Origin: Gemmatimonadota bacterium
Lineage (GTDB): Bacteria; Gemmatimonadota; Gemmatimonadetes; Gemmatimonadales; GWC2-71-9
Assembly (NCBI GenBank): GCA_016874005.1
Contig: VGVQ01000001.1
Location: forward strand, 124,001 to 188,000
Direction: 5' to 3'
Length of the DNA: 64,000 nt
Shown: positions 42,409-51,881 of the stretch, in pieces
How the letters are laid out: the number at the start of each line of letters is the position of its first letter
How positions within the stretch are numbered: position 1 is the stretch's first letter
The notes under the pieces: model-generated
Told to the model about the DNA's origin: nothing
Databases searched by the model: none
What the model saw: only the letters and a program-made list of their open reading frames with translations
Program-made: the position numbers and the translations under genes

Positions 42409-45400
42409 GGTCTGGCCGCCGCGAAGGCGGCCTGCGCCTTGGCCACCAGCCCTTTCAGTTCGGCCAGCCGTTCGGTCACGTCGTCACCGAGCCGCTGGTC
42501 GGCCTGGATGGTCATCCGGTAGAGGAACACCGTCTGCTCGACCAGCTGCGGCATCGGGTAGCGGGTCGAGGCCGCGTTGAGCGTCGCGGCCAGAGCGGTC
42601 AGCGCCGGGGAGTCGGCCTGCTTCCGCCGGGCAGCCAGGTCCCGAGCGAGGGCCCGGACCTCCGACACCAGATCGCGGGCGGCGAGCGCGGTGCGCAGCT
42701 GGTGTTGGAGATCGAGCTGGGTGACGCCGTCGGCCAGGGTGCGGGGGTCCGGTTGGACCACGAGGGGACGGGTCTGACTCCACTCGCCGACCGTTAGGCG
42801 GACCTGGTAGCGTCCCGGCACCACCCACGGCCCGTTCCGGCCCGCCCGATCGGGATCGGCGTCCCAGGGCCCGGGCAAGGCGAAGTCCCAGCGAAACCGG
42901 TGATGCCCCGCTGTCTTCGGAAGCTCCGGCGTGCCGACCCGCTCGAGCTCGAACCGCCTCATTCCGGGCTCGGCCGGCAGCTGGTCGCGTTCGCCAGCCG
43001 CGGCGCTCGAAAAGGTCCGCAGCACCTTCCCGGCGCCATCGAGAATGTCGAGCGTCACGGCACCGGCCGGCTCGGCGGCGAGCCAGTAGTCGATCCAGGC
43101 ACCGGGCGGGGGATACTCCGGGTCGGCCGGATCACGGCCCACCGCGGCCAACCCGAAGGGGCCGGTGGCGTAGCGGAGCCGGAGCGCGGGACGAGGAGCG
43201 AACAGCTGGGCGACCCCTCCGGCCGGCCGGCGATCCGCCTGGTGCAGCGGCGACAGATCATCGAGGATCCAGAACGACCGGCCCATGGTCGAGAGGACCA
43301 GATCCTTGCGATGGACCACGATGTCGGTCACCGGAGTGACCGGGAGATTCTGCTGGAACGATTGCCAGCTGTTGCCATCGTCGAAAGACAGGAACAATCC
43401 GAACTCGGTTCCGGCGTAGAGTAGCCCTTCCCGGCTCGGGTCTTCCCGGACGACTCGGGTCGGGTGATCCGACGGGATCCCGTTGGCCCCGGTCGTCAGG
43501 AGCTGCCAGGATTTTCCATAGTCGGTGGTCCGATAGATATAGGGCCGCCAATCGCCGAGCAGATATCGATAGGCCGCAAGGTACGCCTTGCCGCGTCGAT
43601 GGGGCGACCATTCCACGGCCTGAATCCGTCCGCCCCCGAGGAGCGCCTCCGGGGTCACTTTGTTCCAGGTTACCCCGCCGTTTCGGGTGAAGTGGACCGC
43701 GCCGTCGTTGGCGCCGACCACGATGGCGCCCGGCTCGAGCTTCGATTCCTGGACCGCGTAAATGGTGCTGTAGTACTCCTCGCCGGTAATGTCTCGAGTG
43801 ATCGGAGCACCCGACGGGACGTGGCCGCGGGGGTCGTTCGCGGTCAGATCCGGCGAAATCCGGGCCCAGGTCTTCCCTTCGTTGGTGGTCCGGTAGAGAT
43901 ACTGCGAGGCGTGGTAGATGGTCCGGCTCGAGTGCGGCGACACCTGGATCGGGACCACTCGTTGAAACCGGTCGCGGAGGTCCTTGGGGTTGTGGCCGTA
44001 GAGGTCGCGGGCACCGACCCAATAGATCTGCTCCTGGCCGGTCCGGTCGTTGTAGCGGCTGAACTGCCCTTTGCAGTTGGAGTAGAAGACGTCGGGGTCG
44101 CCCGGCTTCGGAATCGCCGGTCCGGTCTCGCACCCGCCGACCTGCCGCCACCATCCGGCCGGCTGATCGGGGGTCCAGCTGGCCGGCGGCAAGCTGGGCA
44201 CCCCGATGGTCGAGTTGTCCTGTTGGCCGGCGTAGATCCAATAGGGCGTTTGGTCGTCCACCGCCACCTGGTACAGCTCGGCCGTCGGCTGGTTGAGCTG
44301 GGTCGACCAGGAAGCGCCATCGTCTTGGGTGACGTTGGCGCCGCCGTCGTTCGACTGAATCCAGATCCGAGGGTTCTTCGGGTTGATCCACATGTCGTGG
44401 TTGTCGCCGTGCGGCACCGGCCGTCGGCGCCAGGTCTGTCCGCCGTCGGTCGACATGAAGAACGCCGTCGAGTTCACGAAGAGCCGATCCGGGTTGGTCG
44501 GGTCAGCATCAATATTTGTGTAGTAGAACGGTCGGTCCAGCAACGAGGCCTGGGTGCTCACCAGCCGCCAGCTGGCTCCGCGATCGTCGCTCCGGTACAC
44601 CCCGCCCTCGCCAACCGGCGCCTCGAGCAACAGATAGACCCGCCGAGGATCGGCGGCGGACACCGCCAGGTCTCCCTTGCCGATCAGGCCGGACGGGAGC
44701 CCGGCGGTGAGCTTGGTCCAGTTCTCGCCGCCGTCGGTCGACTTGTAGACGCCGCCTTCGCGGGCGCCGCTGATGATGGTCCAAGGCTTCCGCTCCGCCC
44801 GCCACATCGTGGCGTAGATCTCCCGCGGGTTGTCCGGCGCGAGCTCGACGTCCGCCGCGCCGGTCGAGTCCGACACGAACAGGACCTGACGCCAGCTGGC
44901 CCCTCCGTCGGTGGTGCGATAGACCCCTCGGTCCCGGCTCGGGCCGAAGGCATGACCAATCGCGGCGACCGTAACTTCGTCGGGATTGGTGGGGTGCACC
45001 ACCACCGCCCCGATTTGGCCGACCGCGGCCAATCCCACCTGCCGCCAGGTCTTTCCAACGTCGACCGACTTGTAAACGCCCCGGCCGGTGATCACGTTGC
45101 TCCGAATTCCGTCGGACCCGGTGCCGACGTAGATCACGTTGGGATCCGTATCCGCCACGTCGATGGCGCCGATCGAGGCCGTGGCGAAGTAGCCGTCAGA
45201 GACGTTGATCCAGGTGATCCCCGAGTTGACCGTCTTCCAGACTCCGCCGCCGGTGCTACCCATGTAGAAGGTCGAGGGCTGCTCGGCGATACCGGCGACG
45301 GCGGTCACCCGGCCACCGCGGCTCGGGCCGACCATCCGAAACCGAAGCTCGGTCAGGCCACCGGGCGAATTGCCCCGGGGACCGGCGGACTGGGTGAGGG

Positions 45401-45467
45401 CGACTTCGGGGCCGAGCACCGAGGCCAGGACGACCGAGCTCAGGAGTGAGGTTGGGATTCGCATCAT
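42405..45467 (-). CDS. secreted VPS10/sortilin-like BNR-repeat protein
   Basis: The 1020-residue exported protein has a signal peptide (ending VALTQS) and about eleven Asp-box-like repeats in two propellers, for example TVNSGITW, TTDGGASW, STDGGENW, STDGGQTW, TRNGGVTW and SFDDGNSW, followed by a C-terminal Fn3-like and helical region. This architecture (VPS10-domain glycosyl-hydrolase-like) is abundant in Gemmatimonadota and Bacteroidota. No hydrolase activity has been established. Start MMR at 45467; the open frame reaches 45563 but the signal peptide fixes the start. An octamer lies at 42792. Confidence 0.9.
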   Translation of the reverse strand: MMRIPTSLLSSVVLASVLGPEVALTQSAGPRGNSPGGLTELRFRMVGPSRGGRVTAVAGIAEQPSTFYMGSTGGGVWKTVNSGITWINVSDGYFATASIGAIDVADTDPNVIYVGTGSDGIRSNVITGRGVYKSVDVGKTWRQVGLAAVGQIGAVVVHPTNPDEVTVAAIGHAFGPSRDRGVYRTTDGGASWRQVLFVSDSTGAADVELAPDNPREIYATMWRAERKPWTIISGAREGGVYKSTDGGENWTKLTAGLPSGLIGKGDLAVSAADPRRVYLLLEAPVGEGGVYRSDDRGASWRLVSTQASLLDRPFYYTNIDADPTNPDRLFVNSTAFFMSTDGGQTWRRRPVPHGDNHDMWINPKNPRIWIQSNDGGANVTQDDGASWSTQLNQPTAELYQVAVDDQTPYWIYAGQQDNSTIGVPSLPPASWTPDQPAGWWRQVGGCETGPAIPKPGDPDVFYSNCKGQFSRYNDRTGQEQIYWVGARDLYGHNPKDLRDRFQRVVPIQVSPHSSRTIYHASQYLYRTTNEGKTWARISPDLTANDPRGHVPSGAPITRDITGEEYYSTIYAVQESKLEPGAIVVGANDGAVHFTRNGGVTWNKVTPEALLGGGRIQAVEWSPHRRGKAYLAAYRYLLGDWRPYIYRTTDYGKSWQLLTTGANGIPSDHPTRVVREDPSREGLLYAGTEFGLFLSFDDGNSWQSFQQNLPVTPVTDIVVHRKDLVLSTMGRSFWILDDLSPLHQADRRPAGGVAQLFAPRPALRLRYATGPFGLAAVGRDPADPEYPPPGAWIDYWLAAEPAGAVTLDILDGAGKVLRTFSSAAAGERDQLPAEPGMRRFELERVGTPELPKTAGHHRFRWDFALPGPWDADPDRAGRNGPWVVPGRYQVRLTVGEWSQTRPLVVQPDPRTLADGVTQLDLQHQLRTALAARDLVSEVRALARDLAARRKQADSPALTALAATLNAASTRYPMPQLVEQTVFLYRMTIQADQRLGDDVTERLAELKGLVAKAQAAFAAARP

Positions 45468-45562
45468 GTTGCCTGGTAAAGGGTTAGCACCATCTGAACC
45501 GAGGTTGCGCAGAACCGGGGCTCCCGGGACTGAGTCGGCACAGCCCCTGCAAAGGCTGACCA

Positions 45563-46000
45563 ATGAATCTGACCGCCGGAGAACCCATGGCCGCCAATCT
45601 CGTCGTCGCCCGCTACCGTGACGGCCGAACGATCAAGGGTACCAGCCTCAATGTCGACCCAGCCAAGCCGACGTTCCACGTCAAGACGGAGGGCGGCGCG
45701 ATCGAAGTGCGCCTGGTCGACCTCAAGGCGCTGTTCTTCGTGAAAGACCCGGTCGGCAACTCGGCCCACAACGAGGCGAGCGAGCCGACGAGCGGCGATG
45801 CCCGCCTGGTCGGGGCGAAACGGATCGCGGTACGATTCGAGGATGGCGAAACGGTCACCGGCATGTCGAACCGCTACCCGCCGCTCGGCAAATACTTTTT
45901 CATGCTCCCAATCGACCCCAAGAGCAACAACGTTCGGATTCTGGTCAACCGGGCGGCCACCGTCGCGATCACGGAAGCCGCCCAGCCAGCCAATCGGTAA
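45563..46000 (+). CDS. small conserved protein resembling DUF6982
   Basis: The 145-residue protein consists of two similar beta-rich halves: VVARYRDGRTIKGTS with EVRLVDLKALFFVKD, then IAVRFEDGETVTGMS with FFMLPIDPKSNNVRILV. This matches a family of small cytoplasmic proteins of unknown function that I know as DUF6982; the name is from memory. It has no signal peptide. ATG 45563 or ATG 45587 could be the start. It is divergent from the sortilin-like gene and convergent with the M28 peptidase gene, four bases apart. Confidence 0.75.
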   Translation: MNLTAGEPMAANLVVARYRDGRTIKGTSLNVDPAKPTFHVKTEGGAIEVRLVDLKALFFVKDPVGNSAHNEASEPTSGDARLVGAKRIAVRFEDGETVTGMSNRYPPLGKYFFMLPIDPKSNNVRILVNRAATVAITEAAQPANR

Positions 46001-46004
46001 GGCG

Positions 46005-47660
46005 TCAGTTCCGGCCCAGTTGCCGGTCGCGAATCGCTTTGAACTCGTTCCCGGGCCGCCACTCGGGATAGCTGGCCCCGTTGGCGACCCACCACCCCAC
46101 CATGAACATCAGGCGCAGGTCGTCGACCGCGCCGGCGTAGTCCCAATCCGGTTTGACCTCGTCTGATGGCTTGTGGTAATCGTGCGCCACGTAGTGTTCT
46201 CGGGCCTTGATCCCAAAGTCCGCGGGCTTCCCGACGACCTCGATGCCACCCTCGGCGTAGAGAGCCGGCACGCCGTTCTTGGCGAAGTTGAAATGGTCCG
46301 AGCGGTAGTAGTACCCCTTCTCCGGCTCGGGATCGGGGCGAATCGCCCGCTCCTGCAGCTCGGCGGCCCGCCGAATCAGGTCGTCGAGCTCCGAGGCGCC
46401 AAGCCCGATGACGGTGACGTCTTTGGTTCGGCCCGCCAGGTTGAGACCGTCGAGATTGATGCTCGCGAGCGTCTTGGCCAGCGGATACAGCGGCGCCACG
46501 CCATAGTATTGCGAGCCGAGCAGGCCCTGCTCTTCGGCGGTCACGGCGAGGAACAGGATCGATCGCTTGGGCGCCGGATTCGTCGCCTTGAACGCCTTGG
46601 CCAGGGCGAGCAGCCCCGCGGTGCCCGAGGCGTTATCGAGAGCACCGTTGTAGATCGAGTCGCCGTCCACCGGGTCGCCGATCCCGAAATGATCCCAGTG
46701 GGCGGTGTAGACGACGACCTCATCCTTCAAGGCGGGGTCGCTCCCCTGTAGCCGGGCCACGACATTGCGGGAATCGACCGTCCGGAGCCGATTGGCGATC
46801 GACATGCTAGCCGTGACGCCAAGTGGGATCGGCGCGAAATCGCGAGTCGCGGCTTGAGCCTTCGCGGCGTCGAAGTCCTGCCCGGCCATCGCGAACAGAG
46901 CCTTGGCTTCGTCGAGAGTGATCCACCCTTCGATCGGCGACCGGGTGAGGTTCTTGTCGGGGGTGACCAAGTCGAATTGCTCGCCGGTTTTCCCTTGAAC
47001 CACGGCGAACGGATAGCCCGCCGGTTCGGTTTCGTGGACGATGAGCACGGCGGCCGCCTTGTGACGTTGGCCCTGCTCGTACTTGTAGGTCCATCGGCCG
47101 TAGTACGTCATCGCCCGGCCGCCGAACTGGGTCGAGTCGGCGAGGGGCGGATCGTTGACGAGCATGACGAGCGTCTTTCCGGACGCATCGAGCCCCTTGA
47201 AATCGTCCCACTCGAACTCCGGGGCCTCGACCCCGTAGCCGACGAATACCACGTCGGATTTGTCGACGGCGACCCGGTCGGTGACGTGTTTGGTCCAGGC
47301 GACGACATCGTTCTTGAAGGCGAGCCGGCGGCTTTGGCTTCCGCGCCGGAACGTGAGGGCCGAACTCGGGTCCGGCGTGATGCCAACCAGCGGGACCGCC
47401 TGCACGAAGCTGCCGTCCGGGTTCCCAGGTTCGAGCCCGAGGGCCTGGAACTCACGTTCGAGGAACAGGACCGTGCTGTCCTCGCCGGCCGTGCCGGGCG
47501 CGCGACCCAGAAACCGGTCCGAGCCTAACGTGGCGATCCGATCGGCGAGATACCCCGATTCGAGCGCCTCCAACCCGGCGGGCGGCACGACGCCGGGGTC
47601 CTTGGCGGCCGGAGTACATGCGGCAAGGAGAACCGACCAAACAGCGATGCGTCGTGGCAT
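46005..47660 (-). CDS. lipoprotein M28-family metallopeptidase with PA domain
   Basis: The 551-residue aminopeptidase is a probable lipoprotein (lipobox LLAAC, Cys15). A protease-associated insert (about residues 130-240) precedes the M28 catalytic core with zinc ligands in TAHWDHFG (about 323), NGALDNASG, TAEEQG (general base), NLDGLN and AHDYHKPSDE. It would trim peptides at the cell surface. An octamer CGTTAGGC lies at 47523. Confidence 0.93.
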   Translation of the reverse strand: MPRRIAVWSVLLAACTPAAKDPGVVPPAGLEALESGYLADRIATLGSDRFLGRAPGTAGEDSTVLFLEREFQALGLEPGNPDGSFVQAVPLVGITPDPSSALTFRRGSQSRRLAFKNDVVAWTKHVTDRVAVDKSDVVFVGYGVEAPEFEWDDFKGLDASGKTLVMLVNDPPLADSTQFGGRAMTYYGRWTYKYEQGQRHKAAAVLIVHETEPAGYPFAVVQGKTGEQFDLVTPDKNLTRSPIEGWITLDEAKALFAMAGQDFDAAKAQAATRDFAPIPLGVTASMSIANRLRTVDSRNVVARLQGSDPALKDEVVVYTAHWDHFGIGDPVDGDSIYNGALDNASGTAGLLALAKAFKATNPAPKRSILFLAVTAEEQGLLGSQYYGVAPLYPLAKTLASINLDGLNLAGRTKDVTVIGLGASELDDLIRRAAELQERAIRPDPEPEKGYYYRSDHFNFAKNGVPALYAEGGIEVVGKPADFGIKAREHYVAHDYHKPSDEVKPDWDYAGAVDDLRLMFMVGWWVANGASYPEWRPGNEFKAIRDRQLGRN

Positions 47661-47974
47661 AGATGATCCTTCCGCGGTGATGGACCGCCACCCGACTGTC
47701 GTGATCCGGCAACCAACGATGACCGAACTCCAGGTAAGATGATGCCCGTCCGCGAGTCGATATCGAAGTTATCGCAGGATACCGCACCATGGCACCCCGG
47801 CAGGCCACTATGAGACCCGGAAGAACGCTTCGAGGCGCGCGGCGAAGCGGGCCGCCCGCTCAACTGCGCGGCAGAAGGGGTCGAAGGGAATGAAGACGCG
47901 GGGATAGCGGCAACTGCCGCTACCCCCGCGTTCTTCTCGTACCCATTTCTAGTTGGTGTTCGCCCCCGCTCGGA
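47661..47974. other. gene-free spacer
   Basis: These 314 bases separate the M28 gene start from the small NSS companion gene. I see no supportable gene. They contain the probable promoter region of the M28 gene at the left and a long hairpin at 47892-47936. Confidence 0.7.
47892..47936 (-). terminator. long hairpin downstream of the NSS transporter operon
   Basis: GAAGACGCGGGGATAGCGGCA pairs with TGCCGCTACCCCCGCGTTCTTC over about 21 bp, with a single bulge, one G-T type mismatch and a two-base loop. It lies 38 bases beyond the stop of the companion peptide gene in the direction of minus-strand transcription. Only a weak T-rich trailer follows. Confidence 0.7.
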
Positions 47975-48103
47975 TCACGGCCCAAACCCCCCCGGAACCT
48001 TCTCATCCTCGGGACTCTTCAGGACCCGCCAGAAACACCAGCCCGTGAGCCCCCACACGAAGACCAACGAAACGAGCATCGTCACCCAGCCACCGACCGT
48101 CAT
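47975..48103 (-). CDS. 42-residue membrane peptide, MetS-like companion of the NSS transporter
   Basis: This short gene begins at ATG 48103, nine bases after an AAAGGAG ribosome site, and ends at TGA 47975. The peptide has one membrane segment (WVTMLVSLVFVWGLTGWCFW, about residues 6-25) followed by a charged, cytoplasmic-type tail (KSPEDEKVPGG). It starts 18 bases after the stop of the sodium symporter gene. Small single-span proteins in this position are known for bacterial NSS methionine/alanine importers (MetS with MetP). The homology is by position and architecture; no close sequence match is claimed. Confidence 0.78.
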   Translation of the reverse strand: MTVGGWVTMLVSLVFVWGLTGWCFWRVLKSPEDEKVPGGFGP

Positions 48104-48121
48104 GGTGAGAATCTCCTTTCC

Positions 48122-49720
48122 TCAGCTTGCCGGGTTGTTGTCATCGATATCGAGCCCCTGGGCTCGCCACCGCTTCTCGCCGATTCGGACCACCACCAGC
48201 AGGAACGCGGCCGTGGCGAGAATGACCAGGATCCCCACCCGCGACCCGGTGCTCGCCCAGGCGGCCGTGAGCGAAGGACCGAGGTTCTGGAAGCAGAAGG
48301 CGATGAAGATGATGATGAGATACGCCGGCGCCACGTATTTCATGATGATCTTGAACACCGGCGGGACCCGAATCGCCGCGCCGGAGTGGATCTCCTTCCA
48401 GCCGCGCTCGATCCCGAAGACCCAGCCGAAGTAGATGATCTGCACTGCCGCCACCACGTAGATCAAGAGCGTCCCGGCCCAGAAGTCGACCGTGTTCCAG
48501 AAAGCGCCACCCTGGGTGTACCACAGTGTCAGGATCGCGCCGATGGTCCCGAGCCCGGCGATAGCGGAGGTTGCCTTCTTGTGGCTCCAGCCGAGACACT
48601 CCTTGAGCGTCGCGACCGCGGGCTGATACATCGAAAGCGAGCTGGTGATCGCTGCCAGGAACAGCATGAAGAACCACAGCGCGCCGATGATGTTCTCGAA
48701 CGCCCCCATGTGGGCGAACACCACCGGTAACGTCGCGAACCCGAGGCTGAACGACCCGTTCGCAACGGCCGCTGTCGTCCCGGAGAGGCCGAGGAAGACG
48801 AACGCCGCCGTCAGCGTGATCATCCCGCCGAAACCGACTTCGAACAGCTCATTCGTCGCGTTGGCCGTCAACCCGGAGAGCGCGACGTCGTCGGTGGGCT
48901 TCATGTAGGACGAGTAGTTGATGATCACCCCGAACCCGACCGACAGACTGAAGAAGATCTGACCGGCGGCGGCCAACCAGGTCTGGGCGTTGCCGAGCCG
49001 GGAGTAGTCCGGATTCCACATGTACCCCAGACCGTTGATGACGCTTTGCTCCGGATTGCTCGGATCCGGCGTCCCGAGCGTCAGCACCCGGATCAACACG
49101 ATCAAGGCACAGACCGCCATCGCGGGCATCGCGTAGGAACAGAACTTCTCGATCCCCTTCGACAACCCTCGAAACACGAAGTTCAGATTGATGGCGAAGA
49201 CGATGATCCACGAGATGATCGTGAATTTCGAATCGCCGGTGAAGAGCACCCCGTCCTGCGAGGCACCCGTGAAGCTATTGTAGAACGATGCCGCGGCCGC
49301 GGTCTGCTCCGCGACGGGGGCGTTCTGGGGAACCCCGACGCCGCCGGTCAGGTACTTGAGGAAATATCCGAACGTCCAGGTCTCGAGGAAGATGTAGTAG
49401 AACGACACCGCGAGCGGGATCAGCACCCCGACCACGCCCAGGTATCGCCCCAAGCTCCCTCTCGCGAACAGCCCCATGATCGCCGGCGCCGAATGGAACC
49501 CCTTCTTGCCGCCGTATCGACCCATCGCCCACTCCGCCCACCCGATCGGAATGCCGAGCAAGAGGAGCGCGGCGAAATAGGGGATCAGAAACGCGCCGCC
49601 GCCATTGGCGGCTGCCTGACCGGGAAACCGCAGGAAGTTCCCCAGGCCGACCGCCGATCCGGCGACCGCGAGGATCACTCCGAGACGGGTGCCCCACTGC
49701 TCTTTCTGCTCAGAAGCCAT
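48122..49720 (-). CDS. sodium-dependent transporter, NSS/SNF family
   Basis: The 532-residue protein is an LeuT-fold sodium symporter with about twelve membrane segments. TM1 carries GSAVGLGNFLRFPG, with the unwound substrate and sodium site, and TM3-4 and TM6 regions (LTAAFVFLGLSGTTAAV) fit the family. Substrates are likely neutral amino acids. The companion peptide gene immediately downstream favours the MetP-like group. It is divergent from the exported amidohydrolase gene at 49869. Confidence 0.92.
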   Translation of the reverse strand: MASEQKEQWGTRLGVILAVAGSAVGLGNFLRFPGQAAANGGGAFLIPYFAALLLLGIPIGWAEWAMGRYGGKKGFHSAPAIMGLFARGSLGRYLGVVGVLIPLAVSFYYIFLETWTFGYFLKYLTGGVGVPQNAPVAEQTAAAASFYNSFTGASQDGVLFTGDSKFTIISWIIVFAINLNFVFRGLSKGIEKFCSYAMPAMAVCALIVLIRVLTLGTPDPSNPEQSVINGLGYMWNPDYSRLGNAQTWLAAAGQIFFSLSVGFGVIINYSSYMKPTDDVALSGLTANATNELFEVGFGGMITLTAAFVFLGLSGTTAAVANGSFSLGFATLPVVFAHMGAFENIIGALWFFMLFLAAITSSLSMYQPAVATLKECLGWSHKKATSAIAGLGTIGAILTLWYTQGGAFWNTVDFWAGTLLIYVVAAVQIIYFGWVFGIERGWKEIHSGAAIRVPPVFKIIMKYVAPAYLIIIFIAFCFQNLGPSLTAAWASTGSRVGILVILATAAFLLVVVRIGEKRWRAQGLDIDDNNPAS

Positions 49721-49789
49721 AGAGTAGCGTCCGCACGCGAAGAGGTTAAGATGGACTGCCGGAAACGAGGATCAGTGAACTGCCGGTGA

Positions 49790-49812
49790 ATCCCGCCCAG
49801 GCCAGGCGGGAT
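49790..49812. promoter_or_regulatory. hairpin in the divergent NSS/amidohydrolase spacer
   Basis: ATCCCGCC and GGCGGGAT form perfect 8-bp arms around a seven-base loop, 57 bases before the amidohydrolase start. A short direct repeat ACTGCCGG precedes it. It may be an operator or a leader hairpin; no role is established. Confidence 0.4.
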
Positions 49813-49868
49813 GAACGACATCTTACGAACCTACGACCCGGATCGGGTCTCGTCAACGGACGTGTCAC

Positions 49869-51560
49869 ATGCGTCTCCTAGCTCTCATCGCCGGTTTGCT
49901 CGCCATCCCGGCGACCTCGGCCCCAGCGCAGCTCGCCTCGATCGTCGTTCGCGACGCCCGAATCTGGACCGCGGATTCCAGTCGTCCCTGGGCCAGCGCA
50001 GTCGCCATCGCCGGCGACCGCATCCTCGCCGTCGGGAACCCGGTCGACCTGGCCAGGCACATCGGTCCAGGCACCCGAGTCGTTCGGGCCCCCGGACGCC
50101 TGATCACCCCTGGGTTCATCGACAACCACACCCATTTCAACTCGGCCGGCGCGCTGCTCCTCGGCGTCAATCTGCTCGATGTCGCCGATGCCCCATCGCT
50201 GATTCGCCGAGTCCGCGAGGCCGCGGCGCGGCTGACGCCAGGCGCCTGGATGCTGGGCGGCGACTGGGGTGCCTATGAAGCATGGGCCATGAATTCCTCG
50301 GGGGCCGACCGTTCCGGCCGGGACCCGTTCCGGCCGACCCGCGACCTGATCGACTCGCTCACCCCCGACACCCCCGCCCTGCTCGCCCGATGGGATCGAA
50401 CGGCCTACCTGGCCAACGGCAAGGCCCTGGCCGTCGCGGGCATCGGCTGTGGCCCCGAGGGAGTCGAATGCCGGGACGGCGTGCCAACCGGCCGCCTAAC
50501 GCCCGCCGCCGCCGAGCGGGTCCGCGCCGCGATCGGCCCGAAGTCGCTCGATCAGCGGCTGGCCGAGGCCAGGCTCGCCTTGGCCGAACTGCGCCAATTC
50601 GGGGTCACCACCATTCACGACATCACCCCACCCGAGCAGTTCGAGGTCTATCAGGAACTCCGCCGTCGCGGCGAGCTGACCACCCGGGTCTTCGCCCGGC
50701 CCACGCTCGACAAGATCGGCGAGCTTCGCGCCCTCGGGATCAAGCCCGGGTTCGGCGACGAATGGATCAAGATCGGCGGCCTGAAGGGCTTCGTCGACGG
50801 CATCATGGGCAACTCCTCCGCCAGGTTCTACCAGCCCTACCTCACCAGCGGCAAGCTGGGCGAATGGCGCACCATGATGGAACCGCCGGGCAACATGGAG
50901 CGACTGCTCTTCTCGGCCGACTCCGCGGGATACTGGCCGATGGTGCACGCCATCGGCGATCACGGGATCGATACCCTCCTCACCCTGTTCGACCGCGTCA
51001 TCACGACCAACGGAGCGAAGCCCCGCCGATTCCGGATGATCCACGCCCAGGTGCTCCGCGATGGATCGGTGGCGGATCGAATGGCGCGATTGGGGATCGT
51101 CGCCGAAGTGCAGCCCTACCACGCCATCGACGACATGCGCTGGATGGAGGAGCGCATCGGCGGCCGGGCCCGCTGGGCCTATGCCTTCCGGACCCTCGAA
51201 CGAGCCGGCGTCCTCCTCTCCTTCGGGAGTGACTGGCCAGGAACGAACGCCTCGTGGTACCCCACCAATCCGATGATGGGAATCTACGCCGCGGTGAACC
51301 GCCAGACCCTCGACGGGAAGCCGGCGGCCGGCTGGTTCCCGGAAGAACGGGTCAGCATCGAGACCGCGCTCCGGGCCTACACCGTCAACAACGCGTGGGC
51401 CGGAGGGGAAGAAGCCATCAAGGGCCGGATCGCTCCCGGATACCTCGCGGACCTGGTGGTGCTCGATCGCGACATCTTCCGCATTCCCCCCGCCGAGATC
51501 AAAGACGTTCAGGCCAGACTCGTCATCGTCGGGGGGCGGGTCGTTCAGGAGCGACGGTGA
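49869..51560 (+). CDS. secreted amidohydrolase, YtcJ-like
   Basis: The 563-residue exported metal hydrolase has a signal peptide (MRLLALIAGLLAIPATSAPAQ) and the amidohydrolase metal site HTHF (about residue 86), a further ligand region with MVHAIGDHG (about 360) and the terminal Asp in SFGSDWPGTN (about 454). The long inserted region places it in the YtcJ/DUF1446-type group, whose substrates are mostly unknown. Its TGA stop overlaps the GTG start of the alkyltransferase-like gene. An octamer lies at 50494. Confidence 0.9.
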   Translation: MRLLALIAGLLAIPATSAPAQLASIVVRDARIWTADSSRPWASAVAIAGDRILAVGNPVDLARHIGPGTRVVRAPGRLITPGFIDNHTHFNSAGALLLGVNLLDVADAPSLIRRVREAAARLTPGAWMLGGDWGAYEAWAMNSSGADRSGRDPFRPTRDLIDSLTPDTPALLARWDRTAYLANGKALAVAGIGCGPEGVECRDGVPTGRLTPAAAERVRAAIGPKSLDQRLAEARLALAELRQFGVTTIHDITPPEQFEVYQELRRRGELTTRVFARPTLDKIGELRALGIKPGFGDEWIKIGGLKGFVDGIMGNSSARFYQPYLTSGKLGEWRTMMEPPGNMERLLFSADSAGYWPMVHAIGDHGIDTLLTLFDRVITTNGAKPRRFRMIHAQVLRDGSVADRMARLGIVAEVQPYHAIDDMRWMEERIGGRARWAYAFRTLERAGVLLSFGSDWPGTNASWYPTNPMMGIYAAVNRQTLDGKPAAGWFPEERVSIETALRAYTVNNAWAGGEEAIKGRIAPGYLADLVVLDRDIFRIPPAEIKDVQARLVIVGGRVVQERR

Positions 51561-51877
51561 CCGGCGCCGGCAACTATCTCAGGATTTGGGCGGTGGTTCG
51601 CCGGATTCCCCGCGGGCGGGTGTCGACCTACGGTCGGATCGCGACGCTGGCCAGGCTGCCCGGGCACGCTCGGCAAGTGGGCTACGCCATGCACGGGCTG
51701 CCGTCGGACACCTCGGTGCCGTGGCAGCGAGTGGTCAACGCCAAGGGTGAGATCAGCCGCCGCGCGCGGAGCGGGGGCGAAGTGACTCAGCGGCTCTTGC
51801 TCGAACGGGAGGGCGTCCGGTTCAACAGTCGAGGCAGGATCGATCTCGAGGCGTTCGGCTGGCCCAAGGCGAGGTGA
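51557..51877 (+). CDS. alkyltransferase-like protein (MGMT family, no active cysteine)
   Basis: The 106-residue protein is the DNA-binding domain of the O6-alkylguanine transferase family. It has RIPRGRVSTYGRIA (recognition helix region and finger residue) and the motif VPWQRVVNAKGEIS, where the catalytic PCHR cysteine is replaced by Trp. Such alkyltransferase-like proteins bind alkylated guanine and pass it to nucleotide excision repair. The start GTG 51557 overlaps the amidohydrolase stop (GTGA). A longer frame back to 51254 is a shadow. Confidence 0.88.
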   Translation: MTGAGNYLRIWAVVRRIPRGRVSTYGRIATLARLPGHARQVGYAMHGLPSDTSVPWQRVVNAKGEISRRARSGGEVTQRLLLEREGVRFNSRGRIDLEAFGWPKAR

Positions 51878-51881
51878 TCGG

